DNA of 64,000 nucleotides from Populus alba (lineage: Eukaryota; Streptophyta; Magnoliopsida; Malpighiales; Salicaceae), in assembly GCF_005239225.2 (NCBI RefSeq), contig NC_133288.1, positions 15,320,169-15,384,168 on the forward strand, written 5' to 3'. How positions within the stretch are numbered: the first letter of the stretch is position 1; every line of letters begins with the position of its first letter. Positions 46,314-58,370 of this stretch are shown here, in pieces. The notes beneath the pieces are model-generated. The model ran no database searches. It was not told where the DNA came from and was given only the letters and a program-made list of their open reading frames with translations. Position numbers and translations under genes: made by a program.

Positions 46314-48589
46314 AATGATAATGATGTAGGGACTATTGGCTTTAATTAATCGAGTGCTTTTATAGAGGGGTTCCAGATCCTGACATCCAAACCTTCTCTT
46401 TACCGGTAGCATGAATAAGAAGAGAGAGAAGATGTCGTTGAGATGAAAATATTGATGGTTGTCTCATCAGAATTGGAGGTCAGAGATGAGACATATCAAG
46501 TGGGGAGTTTCAACTTTAAAGAGAGAGAAACAAGGTTCGGGTTCTTTTTTTGGTCAGAGAAAGGTAAGAGAAGAAGAATAATTTTCTTCTAGGGTTTATT
46601 TCTCACCATCTTAACTCATATTTTCTCAAAAAAAAAAATTATTTAATGGCTAGGGTTTTGATGGAAGAATGATGAATAGTATTTTTTTGGTTAGGACTTT
46701 GGTGAAGGACATGATGAGTAATGTTTTTTATGAGATAACCCCCTATTCTTTACAACCCATTCATCTATTTTTAAGTCATAAGTCATAAGTCATAAGTTTC
46801 ATCATCTTTTCTTTAGTTACTTGGTCCCTCAAGCAACTCAATCTCATTTTGGTCCCTTATTTATATTGTTTTACACTTTAGCCCACTTGACTTTTGTCAT
46901 TTGTTTTACTTACTTGATCCCAAGCAACTTCATTTTATCTTGATCCCTTATTTTTATTGTTTTGTACTTTAGTTTCTTGTCCATTTTTTCTTCTTATTTT
47001 GATTTTTGATTTTCTTTAGTCCAAACAACTTCATTTTATCTTGATGGGAGTGGACAAAGCCTAAAAAAAAGTTTGGATTGCGCAAAGTTATCATATTGAT
47101 GAAAAGGACCATAAAATTTGTTCTAATAATTGGATCATGCTTAAATTTTAATAGGGGATTCTAAAAACCCAATTTTATAAGAGATTAGCTCACCATAACT
47201 AAATGATTTCCAAAAGACCTCTAAATTAGGCTTATAAGCTTTTATTATGCTAATTTTGTTTATATTCCTCAATATTTTTTAATTTCCTAGTTTATTTAGG
47301 ATTTATATTACCTTTTACTTTATTTTTGGGTATTTATATTGCCTTTTACTTTATTTTTGGGTTCTCTAGCTTGTTGAGGTTAGTTTTTAGATTTATTTAA
47401 GGAGTTATAAACCACTTAAATGGAGGACTACTTGAACAAAAAATATTCTGTAATAAATATTTGAGTTAGAATATTTGTGCAATGATCTTTTTTAGTAAAA
47501 TTTGTTTTACTCATGCTTACTGTCTTTCTTGTGTTATTCTCATCTACATTAGTTAAAGAGCAACAAACACTTGTTGAGAAAGAAGTTACAAATTGGAGTT
47601 CTTCACTATTTTATGATGAGATAAAGGTGGATTGGGATCTTCACCAATTTATGATATTTATTTTGATAATAATTATGATGTTAATTATTGCATAAATAAC
47701 GACAATAATGATAATGATGATGTCATTAATGATGCACTCATTGACAAGTTATATGTTGAGTATAAAAAGAACATGAAAGGTTCTTAAAAGAAATTATTAA
47801 TTTTGGATATGTTAATTATTTTTATTACAAGTTTACCATTATGATAAGTATAGATTTGTTTAAATTATATGGATACAACACATATTGATGAAGCAAGTTT
47901 GATGTTTTCCATAAATTACAATTCTAGAAAACAATAGAAAAGAAATAAGTTATCAATTGATGTTTTTTCATGAAAAAATTAATATGAAGGGATTGAAAAT
48001 AATATCTAGAATTGTTATACACCTAAAACAAACAAAGAAAAAGGGATAAAAAGTCTAGATTGGACATCCATGAAATTAAGGCAAAAATAGTTTCAACTTG
48101 AGAATAAGTTTCTTCTATTTCAATGAGAATGATGCAGCTTTATTTAAATTTTTCATGATGTTAGGGTTACTTTATTAATCTAGATGTGTGATTAGTATAT
48201 AACTTTTTAAAGCATATCCTTTATAAATAGTTTTACTTATTGGACCATGAATCTTGTTTTACACAAGGATTAAACTAGTATTTAAAAACTTTTGTCACTA
48301 TAGTAAGCAATAACTTTGATATTTTAATAATTTTATAAAGAGCTTGTTCTCTTTTTCTAGATATCCAATATAGACAATCAGTCTTTTCTTGTACCAATCA
48401 TCCTTTAGTTTTTTTCTTCCTACATCAAATTTTAAATTTTAGTAATAATATAGCTCTAACATGAGAGGATCCAAATCTTTTGTATTAAAATTTTATTAAT
48501 TACATAGTGATGAACCAAGATTGTTTAGATATATCTTTATATATCTTTTCTGAAAAAAGTTGGATCAAGAAAAATATACGGGTATATGT
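46312..48589. other. No gene seen
   Basis: AT-rich with T-rich phrases such as ttggtcccttatttatattg repeated in variant form at about 46853, 46945 and 47039, suggesting decayed LTR or untranslated sequence. A triple taagtca repeat lies at 46775-46797. No supportable reading frame. Confidence 0.45.
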
Positions 48590-49085
48590 TTCCTGCATTT
48601 TTAGGCGCTTTGGGCTAACATGTGCCACTATCAAACATGTCCTCATGAAGACGCACTAGGTGTGACACTAGATAAACTCAAGTATTGTTGAGTCTAGTCA
48701 AATCCAAACCTAAAAGTTGATAGGTTTGGCAATGTATAAGTCCTAGTAATTGTTGGGTTTGGCGTTGAGTCTGGCTAACATCAGACCCAAATGACGTTGA
48801 GTCTAGCTCTTGCCAAAACCATACACCACCACATGGATCTAGCGCTACCAAACCTAACATATAACAGCGTGTGCCAGACCAATTGCATGGGTTTGGTGCT
48901 ACCATACCCAATACAAGGGCCTGGCAATGTGTGCCAGACCCAATGCATGGGTGTGGCAAATGTTGCCAGCTCAATGCTTGGCCCTAGCAGTATGTTAGGT
49001 CCAGACATAACTTAGGTTTGGCACATGCTAGACCCAAGCACCATCTGAGTTAGGTGCTGTCAGGCTTAATAGCTTGTCCTGACAT
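48590..49085. repeat. Degenerate minisatellite rich in tgccagaccc/gggtttggc
   Basis: Roughly 30-40-bp variable units combine gtgccagaccc, aatgcatgggt and gtttggcaatg or their complements, so the array has local inverted character. Frames on both strands (48678-49015) are products of the repeat and overlap each other. Confidence 0.65.
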
Positions 49086-50314
49086 ATGTTATCCTAATGT
49101 ATTGAAACCAAGGATTTTTGTCATTGCACCCCGGATACAGCCGGATTTGCTATACCCATGAATGCAAACATAATACATGAATCTGATATTATTAATTCTA
49201 TAATTTTTTATATAAAATCTTAAAGGATTTATTTCTTAACAAATAGACTTAACTAAACAAGTCTATTTTTCATCAACACTATTAGGTATATTAAAGTTTC
49301 TCATGACCTACCATGTGTCCATCATTTTGCTAGATTAAATGAGTGGAATACATCTCACAATACAACTCAAAATATTATAAAAGTGAAGTTACACTTTCAC
49401 CTCTCTTCTCTTCACAAAATGACAAGACTTTTAGGGTATAAATACTTAATAAATTCTTCAAAATAAAAAGTCATAATTTTTATTATCTACTGTATATATA
49501 TTTATGAGTATTTCTTTTTAGAATATTATTATATTTTAAAAAAAAATACTTACTTAAACATATAAGAATCCATAAATAATTGAACCATTTCATGATTTTA
49601 TTTTTCTGAATCAGTGGTTACTTGGGTGTGAATTACGCGTGAAGGGTTATGCATTAAGTTATGTCCCTGGCCAAATTTCGCCAGCTTAATATAAATGAGA
49701 GGAGGACACTGAAATAGACAACTCTGCAAGACCACATAATTATAAACCTGCCCTATTCTATTGCTAGTAGTCAAAACACAAAAGATCAGGACAAGTAATT
49801 ATATTTCGTTCAGACGTCTAATGGTGTTTTAATTACATACCTGTATTGAGAATAGAATCTGTAGAAAACTAAGAAATAATAATAAAAGAAAAACAATACA
49901 AATAAAAGGGACCAAACTATTATAGGCGTTGATGGAGAAAAGAGGTGTTCAAACAAGTCTATCTGCCTTCATTAACTCATCTTGAATTTACTTAAATGCA
50001 GAAATCAAGGATGACCATTGAATTGAAACGCCAAAACCTTCTTTCTTCAACATCTTTCTTCGTCACTTTTTCTTCTGTTAAGTGCTCTCAACCCACCTCT
50101 TCTTCTCTTCATTTATGTTTTTGTTCATCTCTCTCTCTCTCTTCCTCACCCTCTCTTATAAACGCTTCAAAGATTTATTTCACTTCCATATGCTAATGAG
50201 AATAACTGTCAGAACCTATTCTTATAACCATTAAATTAACTGTTAAATACTTAAAAAAAAAAAAAAATTCGAATTATATTGTTAGTTGCACTTGGTTAAA
50301 GTGTACCACACACG

Positions 50315-50317
<3 letters not shown>
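49086..50317. other. No gene seen
   Basis: AT-rich to 49600, then about 500 bp of more even composition. A 66-codon Ser-rich frame at 49996-50196 (+) lies in a CT-rich tract and has no recognised domain. The sequence just before it (atggagaaaagaggtg, about 49931) has no continuing frame. Confidence 0.4.

Positions 50318-50350
<33 letters not shown>
50318..50350. repeat. AT dinucleotide microsatellite
   Basis: About 16 AT units. Confidence 0.95.
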
Positions 50351-50351
<1 letters not shown>

Positions 50352-50479
50352 CAGCAAAATTAAGTTAAAAGTGCAAAGAATTAAATATGCGTTGGACTGG
50401 CGAATGGGTTTTGGCCTTTCCAACATATATCAGACTGCCATTTAAAAAACCAAATTTTCATTATTAATTTTAAGAATAT

Positions 50480-51038
50480 TATTAAATATAATTTATCTGA
50501 TGGATAGAAGTAGAAGGCAGATCTTTACCGAAAGCAAGAGAGCGATGAGATTAACCACATGTATCAGTGAGGGTCATCAATAGTTACTCGAGAGCATTCA
50601 CTTTATCCCTCAGGTCGGTTGTCTTAGACCTAAGTAGGGTTGTTTCAGCACTAAGCTGAGTTATCTGAGCTTAAACTTGTTCTCATACATTCACTTTGAT
50701 GACCAAAGATTGTTGGCTATCTCGATTGTAAGGAACAATGGTCAATACATTACAAACATTTTCACATATTCTCAATCGTAGTGTTCAAAAACTTGATTTC
50801 TACTAGGTCCATCAGCAGATCTAGCCTCTAACAATATATTCGAATCGAGTTCTGGATGGGTTGAAAGAACATCCTCGTATCTCTTATATAATCGGGAGTT
50901 ATATGTTTCCTGGAAAAAAAAGTAAGCAAATTAAAAAATAATAATAACTTAAAAAAATTGTTGAAATCTAACTTACTATAAACTTCTAAGCTCATCTATC
51001 CATAAGTTGATGCACCCTTTTCCGATGGTCCTCATTTT
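50480..51038 (-). pseudogene. CACTA (Ptta/En/Spm) transposase C-terminal relic, second copy
   Basis: Minus strand reads HVK and, after a one-base shift, EDHRKRVHQLMDR, a stop, then a likely intron (about 50985-50912). It continues ETYNSRLYKRYEDVLSTHPE, then LDSNILLEARSADGPSRNQV. The order and spacing match the relic at 43775-44190 on the other strand. Several stops follow. Its N-terminal side ends at 51038, next to the solo-LTR-like element. Confidence 0.75.
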
Positions 51039-51050
51039 ACATGTGGATTT

Positions 51051-52486
51051 TGATTAGTACTTAAAAGTGCATTTTTATCAAGGTTTTATATCATCATTTT
51101 GCACTTAAACTATCAATAACTCATTAACTAAAGCATGTTTTATAATAACATATCTAATAATATAAGATACCTTTAATTTATGGTAAATATTTATCTTAAG
51201 TGCAGACCTATCACATAAATAAAAGGATTAATTGATGAGTTTAAACACTAAAATTGAAAGGATAGAGAGAGGGCCAAACTTAGAAAAATAGATGTTGGTG
51301 CAGTCCAAACTAAAATATTATTCGGTAATTAGGTCATATATGGAGCTATAGATCTCGGATTTAGGTCTGCTTTATATGGATGGAAAGGTAAGACATAGGC
51401 CTACAACTTTCATGAGGAGTCTAAAATTTAAAAAGGTCATTTCTAGTCCAAATTATAGCAACAACAGAGAAGTCTGAATCTGTCCTGCAGCCCAAACAAT
51501 ATTCAGTGTTCAACTCATATCTCAACTTCTAGAAGTCCAAATAACCTCAATTTTTTTTCCTGGAAAGATAGGACAATTTCCTAGAACTTTCTTGGTACAA
51601 GTGGTTCCAGTTCTGATGTTAGCAATAACGTTTTATTCAAAAAAAGAAGATAAAGATTGTCACCAAGTCAAGATGTGGTCACTCACTCAACAATTAGTCA
51701 TCAAATCAATAGTTCTAAATTTTGGCCTATAAAAGGAGGCATTTGCCATGCATTTAGGCATCTTGGTTGTTCAGATCAAGATCATGCTCTTTATTTCTTT
51801 CTTTTTATTTTTGTAATGTTTAAGTTTTATTTCATGTTATATTTTCCTTAATCTCTTGTTTATGCTTTTCATTTCCTTTACTATACTTATGTTCTTGTTC
51901 TTATGTTATTTATTTATGTTTCTCTTCTTCATAATGTTTAGTTGAGTTTATTATGTCAAGGTGAAAAGGTTTCACTAATGGTGTTAGAATATATATAATA
52001 TAAACTCAACATGGACTTCAATGTTTATATCCAAGAAAGTTTGTTTTAACATATCTTATCTTTTTATCTTACTAATTCTTAATACCTTGATTGTTAAAAA
52101 ATGGTTAATCTAGATTTGTGTTGTATAACACTTAGTACAACAAATGTTTTGCACTTTCATAGCCAACCGTATGGTATATCCTACACTTGTGCTATGAAAG
52201 GAACTTGATTTTTGTTAACATAAGTTAGCATCATGAATTCCTGACAATATTTAAAAGTATGGTGTTGCTAAAATAATATAATTAATATGATCATGTTAAA
52301 AATTTATAATGAACTATTAAGGATAAATCATCCGATTGGAATCTTTTTTGTGTGTGGTTTCCAGTTGATTAATAAAAAGAGTTTATACTATACTTTATTT
52401 CAAAAACTATTAGTGGATCCTCTAACCTTGACATTTGTTTTTATCATTGTTAAATCCTCACATTGATCTTACATCTCAAAGTCCTC

Positions 52487-52520
<34 letters not shown>

Positions 52521-52617
52521 GTTAACATCCATGTGGTTCGACCTCAGTCTTGCCGAGTTATTTATTACTTCGACACTCCTGCACTTGAGAAAAGACATCA
52601 ATCTTTTAGTCTTGTCA
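51051..52617. mobile_element. 1.57-kb solo-LTR-like element, copy B
   Basis: 1,567 bp, starting TGATTAGTACTTAAAAG and ending TAGTCTTGTCA, alignable end to end with copy A (29077-30641). It has TG...CA termini where copy A has TA...TA. Immediate flanks gattt and acatg do not match; acatg does occur seven bases further left (51039-51043). It separates a CACTA transposase relic (left) from a gypsy gag-protease relic (right), so it may mark a rearranged junction. It contains a TTA microsatellite (52487-52519) and two copies of the shared motif (about 51336 and 51515). No coding frame. Confidence 0.8.
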
Positions 52618-53530
52618 ACATGCATATTCAATGCTCTCCTCACCATAAATACGTCTCCCTCAACCAAATACTCAACATAAACATCATCAACATCCTTTAA
52701 TGGTGACATCTTCTCCTTTTCATCCTCACCATTGATTTCAACCTTATTAGTAGCTTTCATAACCATAACTTTTTTATTTGGACACTATCAAGGAACATGA
52801 CCAAAACCCAAAATAATGAAAAGCATATAATGTCACATTTAGGAGAAGTATGAGTAATATTGTTACTTTTAACAATGATCGAGGTGTCTTTCTTCTGTCT
52901 AGTGTATGTAGCCTTACCCTTATTATTCAATTGTGATGGAAAACCACTAGTTTTACCTTTATAAATGGGTTTCTAAGGTGTCGAAGAGCCTAATTGTTAG
53001 CTTGAATGGTACCCCTCTATTTAAGCTATTTCTCCACCTCACAGTCATATACACCATATGCAACTCTATAATTTAAGATATATCATGATTAAGGTCATTC
53101 ATGAATCTAGCCATGGTAACGTCCCTATCCTTCTCAACATTAGCTCGAATCATAGCAAGTTTCGATCTGCTTGAAATACTCATAAACACTCTTTGTACCT
53201 TGACTCAAACTTTACAACAATTGATACAATTCTCTATAATAGTGGCTAGGCACAAATATCCTCCTCATAATGGATTTCATCTCATCCCAAGTTTCAACTT
53301 GCCTCTCATAATTCCTTATACGATTTATCACTAAATGATCCCACCATATAATGAAATAGCCAGTAAAAGCAATCACAATAAGCTTAACTTTCTTGGGCTC
53401 TGGATAATTCTGACACTAAAAACTCCACTTCATCTTCTTCTCCTATTTTAAATAAACTTCAAGTTCATTATTCCCCTAAAAAACTGGTATTCTCAACTTA
53501 ATTGTATGCAAATCTCCACCAAATTCAACA
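52618..53530 (-). pseudogene. Ty3-gypsy gag to protease-start relic
   Basis: Minus strand from about 53530: Gag pieces WWDHLVINRIRNYERQVETW and DEMKSIMRRIFVPSHYYREL, then a spoiled zinc-knuckle region with FGFGHVP and, after a shift, CPNKKVMVMKAT. The acidic segment before the protease follows: MSPLKDVDDVYVEYLVEGDV, then RRALNMHV. In related elements a VKEDD.. stretch and the protease follow; here the solo-LTR-like element interrupts. Stops and frameshifts are frequent. No protease active site is present. Confidence 0.85.
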
Positions 53531-53635
53531 ATATGGTCTTAGTACATATAATTACCCGTTTAGCTAAAATTATTATAATATCTTTCCCCTTCAAACCAAT
53601 CATTTCACTACTTTCCAAAACACCCAAAAAGATAG

Positions 53636-53636
<1 letters not shown>

Positions 53637-53691
<55 letters not shown>
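53637..53691. repeat. TA dinucleotide microsatellite
   Basis: About 27 uninterrupted TA units; the Tyr-Ile repeats in the frame across it are an artefact. Confidence 0.95.
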
Positions 53692-53693
<2 letters not shown>

Positions 53694-54489
53694 GATGACT
53701 TCACCATCGCTACCGATTTCTGAATCGACTTTTTGAATTGGCAGCGACTTAGTTGTGCTGTCGATTTTTGAATCAGCAACAACGCATTTTTCGCTGTCGA
53801 TTTCTAAATCAGCAGCGACATAGTTTTATTAAAAGTTAGGGAAACAAATTGAATTGTCTTAAAGAGTTAGGAGGGAAGGGTAAAACCGATTTTAGAGAGA
53901 CCAAAACAAGATTAAGAACATATCTAAACCAACCCCAAACAACCCACCTCATTTAATGAGGAGTATAAATACAAGTAGGAGAGAAAATGACCCTTTCCTC
54001 TTCCTAAAGTTGTTTGTAGCATCTGCATGTCCATCTATATGTTGCTCTTCCCTTCCTCCTTCCCAACAGAAACCTAAACCAAAATAGCAGAGAGTACCTT
54101 ATGAACGTGTGAGGGAGAGTTGAGACCTTGAGAGAAGATTGGACACCTACCTAGAGGGAAAGGAAAAGGGGGCCAGAAAATGTGAGAGGAAGAAGAAGGA
54201 GGAGAACCAGCAGGAGAGGAGAAAGAATTATGTCAAACCTTCCCCAAACTTAATTAAATTTGAAAGGTATGGGTCATGAAACTCCCTTCCTCTTCTCCTT
54301 AAGACCTAGAACCGGAAATGAAGAAGAAGACCCTAAGAAAATTGACCTAAGACCTAAACTATCTGTGAAGGAAATAGAAATTAACTAAGAGGATAAGGAA
54401 ATAGAAACGAAATGAGGCCAATTCCCAAAACATCTAACAAAGAAAAATGAATAAAATGGAAAGAATAAATCATGGTAAAGGGTTAGTCA

Positions 54490-54735
54490 ACATGCATGTG
54501 TGTATTCTACTGGAATTTGTTGAAAGATTGTATACTGGAATTGATGGTTTCAATGTGTGTGTTCTGCTGGAATTCGTTGAAAGATTGCTGGAATTAATGG
54601 TTGTAATTTGTTAACAAAAGATTATATGCTGAAATTGATGGTTTTTAATGTGTTTATTCTGCTGGAATGTATTGAAAGATTATATGCTGGAATTGATGGT
54701 TTCAATGTATGTGTTCTGCTGGAACTTAGTGACAT
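54490..54735 (+). repeat. Minisatellite, about 4 units of roughly 60-70 bp
   Basis: Units contain gctggaattgatggtttcaa, tgtgtgtgttctgctggaat and tgttgaaagatt, with small indels between copies. Confidence 0.8.
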
Positions 54736-54795
54736 TTTATATGATGGGGTTGTTACAACATGTGTGGTGTGTGTTCATGCTGAAATGTGTGTTGT

Positions 54796-55510
54796 GCAGC
54801 GAATTTGTGATTCGCTGCCGAAACTGAGTCTGCTGCAGCGAATTAGCATTCTCTGTTGAATGACGTGTTCTGCATCAAAATTGTGATTCGCTACCAAAAC
54901 TGTGTCATCTGCAGTGAATTTGTGATTTGTTTCTGAAATTGAGTTGCTTTAGCGAATTAGCATTCACTGCCAAATCATGTGTTTTGCACTGAATATGGGA
55001 GTCACTGCCAAAGTTGAGTTATCTGGAGCAAATTTAGGAGTCGCTGCCAAAGTTGAGTTGTCTAGAACAAATTTGTGATTCACTACCGAATTGAGTTGTC
55101 TGCAGCGAATTAGCATTCACTATTGAATTCTGTGTTCTGCAGCGAAATTGTGATTCACTGTCGAAATTGTGATTCGTTGTCAAAATTATGATTCGCTGTC
55201 GAAACTGAGTTGCCTATATTGAAGTAGCATTCGCTGCCGAATTGCGTGTTCTACAGTGAATTTATGATTCGCTACCGAAGTTGAGTTGTCTGCAGTGAAT
55301 TTGTGACTCGCTGCCGCAACTGAGTTGCTTGTAGTGAATTAGCATTCCCTGTCGCAAAACATGTTAGCGGCAGCAAACCAGTTTTCGCTGCTGAAATTAT
55401 AGCGCCTGTAGTGAACCAGTTTTTGCTGCCAAATTGGTAGCCGGCAGCGAACCAGTTTTCACTACCAAAATGCGCAACCGATAACGAACTAGTTTTCGTT
55501 GCCGATTTCT
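54796..55510 (+). repeat. Hairpin minisatellite (GCAGCGAA...TTCGCTGC), about 40-bp period
   Basis: Roughly 15-18 diverged units built on gcagcgaatttgtgattcgctgc, which is a hairpin with an 8-bp perfect stem and a 7-base loop (first copy 54796-54818), separated by cgaaa(c)tgagttg(t)ct linkers. Half-related ggcagcgac and gctgtcgattt blocks also occur at 53700-53825. The array has no coding potential. Confidence 0.85.
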
Positions 55511-55852
55511 ACAATAGGCCTTCTAAGCATAAATGACTTAAATGCTAGTAACAATTTTATGGTATGATGGTATAAAATGTGGAACACTTGAATGTGAACA
55601 TATGAACTCTTGAAATAAGTATGGTGACAAATGTGATTCAAAGATACAAATGTACTGATTTGTGACCATTGATGTCTTAGGTGGTGCGGTCAGGATTGGA
55701 CCATCGTAAAGACAAGAACAACCCACAGGTGGAGCAGGTGGGTGACTTTCACCTTCCTTTTTCATACATTAAATAATGAAATACTTTATCATGAATATTA
55801 CCATATTGTGTTAAAACATATATTAGATTGCCAAATGCTTAAATGTTGACAA

Positions 55853-56130
55853 ATGGTTGATTAGCTTTGGTTAATGGCATCAGAATGGATGACCGGGACA
55901 AATGAATGATTAGCATCGGCTAATGGCATCCAAATGGATGACCGAGACAAATGATTGATTAGACTCAGCTAATGGCATTTGAATGGATGACCAGGACAAA
56001 TGATTGATTAGTCTCAGCTAATGGCATCCGAATGAATCATCACCGGGACAATGGTTGATTAACTTTGGTTGATGGCATCCAAAGTGGATGACTGAAGTGA
56101 ATGAATGGTTAATCTCGACAAATGATGCCT
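55853..56130 (+). repeat. 49-bp minisatellite, about 5.5 units
   Basis: Units start at 55853 and 55902 and continue at close to 49 bp, each with gattgattag, ctaatggcatc and atggatgaccgggacaa blocks. Confidence 0.85.
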
Positions 56131-56752
56131 TAAGAGGATAGTCGGGTTTATGATTATGGTTGATTGCAAGAATTGGGGCATCTATATGTACTACAAGTTG
56201 TTTATACCAAGTATATGAAGAAACTATAAATGTCACGCTTCAATCATAGGATAATGTTAATGCTTCCTTAAACTACCAGACCATTTAATTATCATTATTA
56301 TTATTAAGTAATTGCATTCTCTTAAATGTTTTGTATTGCAGCATGGACGTCACACCAATAAGGTGCCTAGGAAACCCAATACACGGGAACCTACTTTTGC
56401 AAGGAATTATGTAGTTGCATTCTAAATCATGATATATTTTGTATGAATCAATGTATTGAACGTACAACTTTTATTAGATCCTTTTGTTTAAATTCATGAT
56501 GATTATTAGTAGGATAGAAATGCAAACTCATGTCTATGTATTTATATTTTTAATGTGAACTTCTAATCATGCAAGCATAATATTATGTGCTTATGTAAGA
56601 TTCACTTTTAAATGAAATGTTAATTATTGTTAATATATGGATTGTATCTTGATGATGTAAGGGAACAAGTTCGTCAATTACCAACACAATGTGTGTCAAG
56701 TACAAAAAAAAAAATTATCGTTGTTTTGGGCTTGAAAAGCCAGGTTGTTACA

Positions 56753-58079
56753 CCAGCCCTCTTCAACACCTAGTAGGTCTTCTTCACACTAGCAGGAATA
56801 AACAATTTCTCTTTACCAATAAGTCTTTCACTCCCTCAACCATCAATTGCAATGTGGGCCATCAGCAGCTCCACCATCCACCACGCCAAGACTAAGTCAC
56901 CACCACCAGCAAACCAACATCCTTCCCCATGTCAGGTAACTTATTCTCCCTTTCCTTTCCTTAAATATGTTGTGCATGAAGATATGTTAGGCTAATGGTG
57001 AAAAAGGAAGAAATTTAGGCCTTTATTCAACCCTAACCTATGTGGCTGGGCTATTTAGTTTTTTTATCTAAAAAAAAGGCATGTTGGGCCATCTACCGGC
57101 ATAAAAAATAAAGCTTAGGCCTCGAGTCCAATAAGCCTAGCCCATATGGTTGGTCCAAGCCCAACCCAAAAGCTAAAGGTGTATTTGGCCATGCTAATTT
57201 TATGAAGGATATAAGGCCTTGTTTGGATCTTTAAGGTATGTTTATCAAACACGACCTTAATGATTTTTTTTTAATGTCTCTGATTTTAAGCTAAGGGCGT
57301 GTTTTCCCTAAGCTTTTTCTTTTAGTTTTAATTGTTTTTATTTTAGGGTCTAGTCAAACAAGCCCTTAAAACTTTCAAAAAATTCTAAAAAAATTCAAGG
57401 ACCATTTTGAAATTTTTTATGGTCTCTCACATGTTTTTTCCAATAGGTTTTTCGTAATACTGAACAATATACTTACACTGTAAGATACATACCCGATATT
57501 TAAAATACCTTATTTTTCTCCATAATTTTTTAAAAAAATCAAAAAATTCAAAAAACAATTTCCTATATTTTTAGAAAAACACAAAAAATGTGTTTTTTTC
57601 AAGGATTTCATTTAATATCGGACTATAGACTTACAATGCAAGATACAGACTCAATATTAAAAATACCCGGTTTTCTCTGAAATTTCAAAAAATCCAAAAA
57701 AAAAAAATTAAAAAATTTTCTTCATTTCAAAAACTCAAAAAAAAAATGTTTTTCATACATATTTTCTATTAAAAAAACAAAATGAATATTGTAACAAGTT
57801 TATTATTATTCATTAGGATTTGACAAAAATACCAAAAATATCACAATAATTAATTTGTTTAATTAATATTTGGAGTACTAGGATTTAACTATAGACTTTA
57901 ATATTTGGGGGTATAAAATTAAACTATATAGTATAACCTCAGGTATTAAAGATACAAAATAGAAAATAAATGTGATGCTAAAATTATGGTCTTAGAATAG
58001 TTAAAATTGAACTTGATATGGTAGAGACTTCCTCACGGCGGGAAATCTACCTTGAACCTTATGACTAACGGATAGAAAC
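56753..58079. repeat. Gypsy-like untranslated sequence
   Basis: No gene. After a Cys/Pro-coding-looking start (56753-56950) comes sequence with ggcccaa-type motifs. Two copies of acttacaatgcaagatacagactc / acttacactgtaagatacatacccga follow, about 159 bp apart (57468 and 57627), in an A-rich background. It resembles the 6400-6770 part of the first gypsy-like region in composition. Confidence 0.4.
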
Positions 58080-58370
58080 ATAATTTAGATTAACAATCAA
58101 TCAACAATGCAACTTACCTAAGGTAAGGTGCACTGGGGGTAATGTGTATTTCCCTTACACAATTAGTCCCCTTACACAATTAGTCCCTTTACCCAAACTC
58201 TCGCAAACTATAGGTTTTCTAGTGACTATAATACTAGGTGGCGACTCCCTCTAATTATAACTTTATGATCAAACCCCAACACCCTTCAGTCCAGGAGGCA
58301 GCTCCACCATTCAACGTCGTGCACGTCACAACAAGTTTTGCGAGGAAAAAAGGGGGGGGTTTGTAGTAAT
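58080..58370. repeat. Gypsy-like untranslated block shared with 6770-7060
   Basis: Contains cttacctaaggtaaggtgca, two tandem copies of cccttacacaattagtc (58151-58184), and actaggtggcgactccct, in the same order as at 6770-7060. Confidence 0.5.

Larger units (their letters stand above)
53692..56752 (+). repeat. Probable long chromovirus-type LTR with internal minisatellites
   Basis: The right end, ..CAGGTTGTTACA at 56741-56752, matches the typical end of Tekay/Del-type LTRs. A TATA-like tataaatac lies at 53966, followed by a CT-rich initiator-like stretch near 53993, and a cttaggtggtgcggtcaggattggacc block near 55677, as in such LTRs. Three minisatellites fill much of it (54490-54735, 54796-55510, 55853-56130). 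The left end is not defined, and no PBS follows 56752. The assignment rests on motif style and is uncertain. Confidence 0.4.

Noticed and set aside
46224..46412. Frame with Arg-Glu repeats
   Set aside because: It is the CT microsatellite read on the minus strand.
53506..53736. Frame with Tyr-Ile repeats
   Set aside because: It is the TA microsatellite read as protein.
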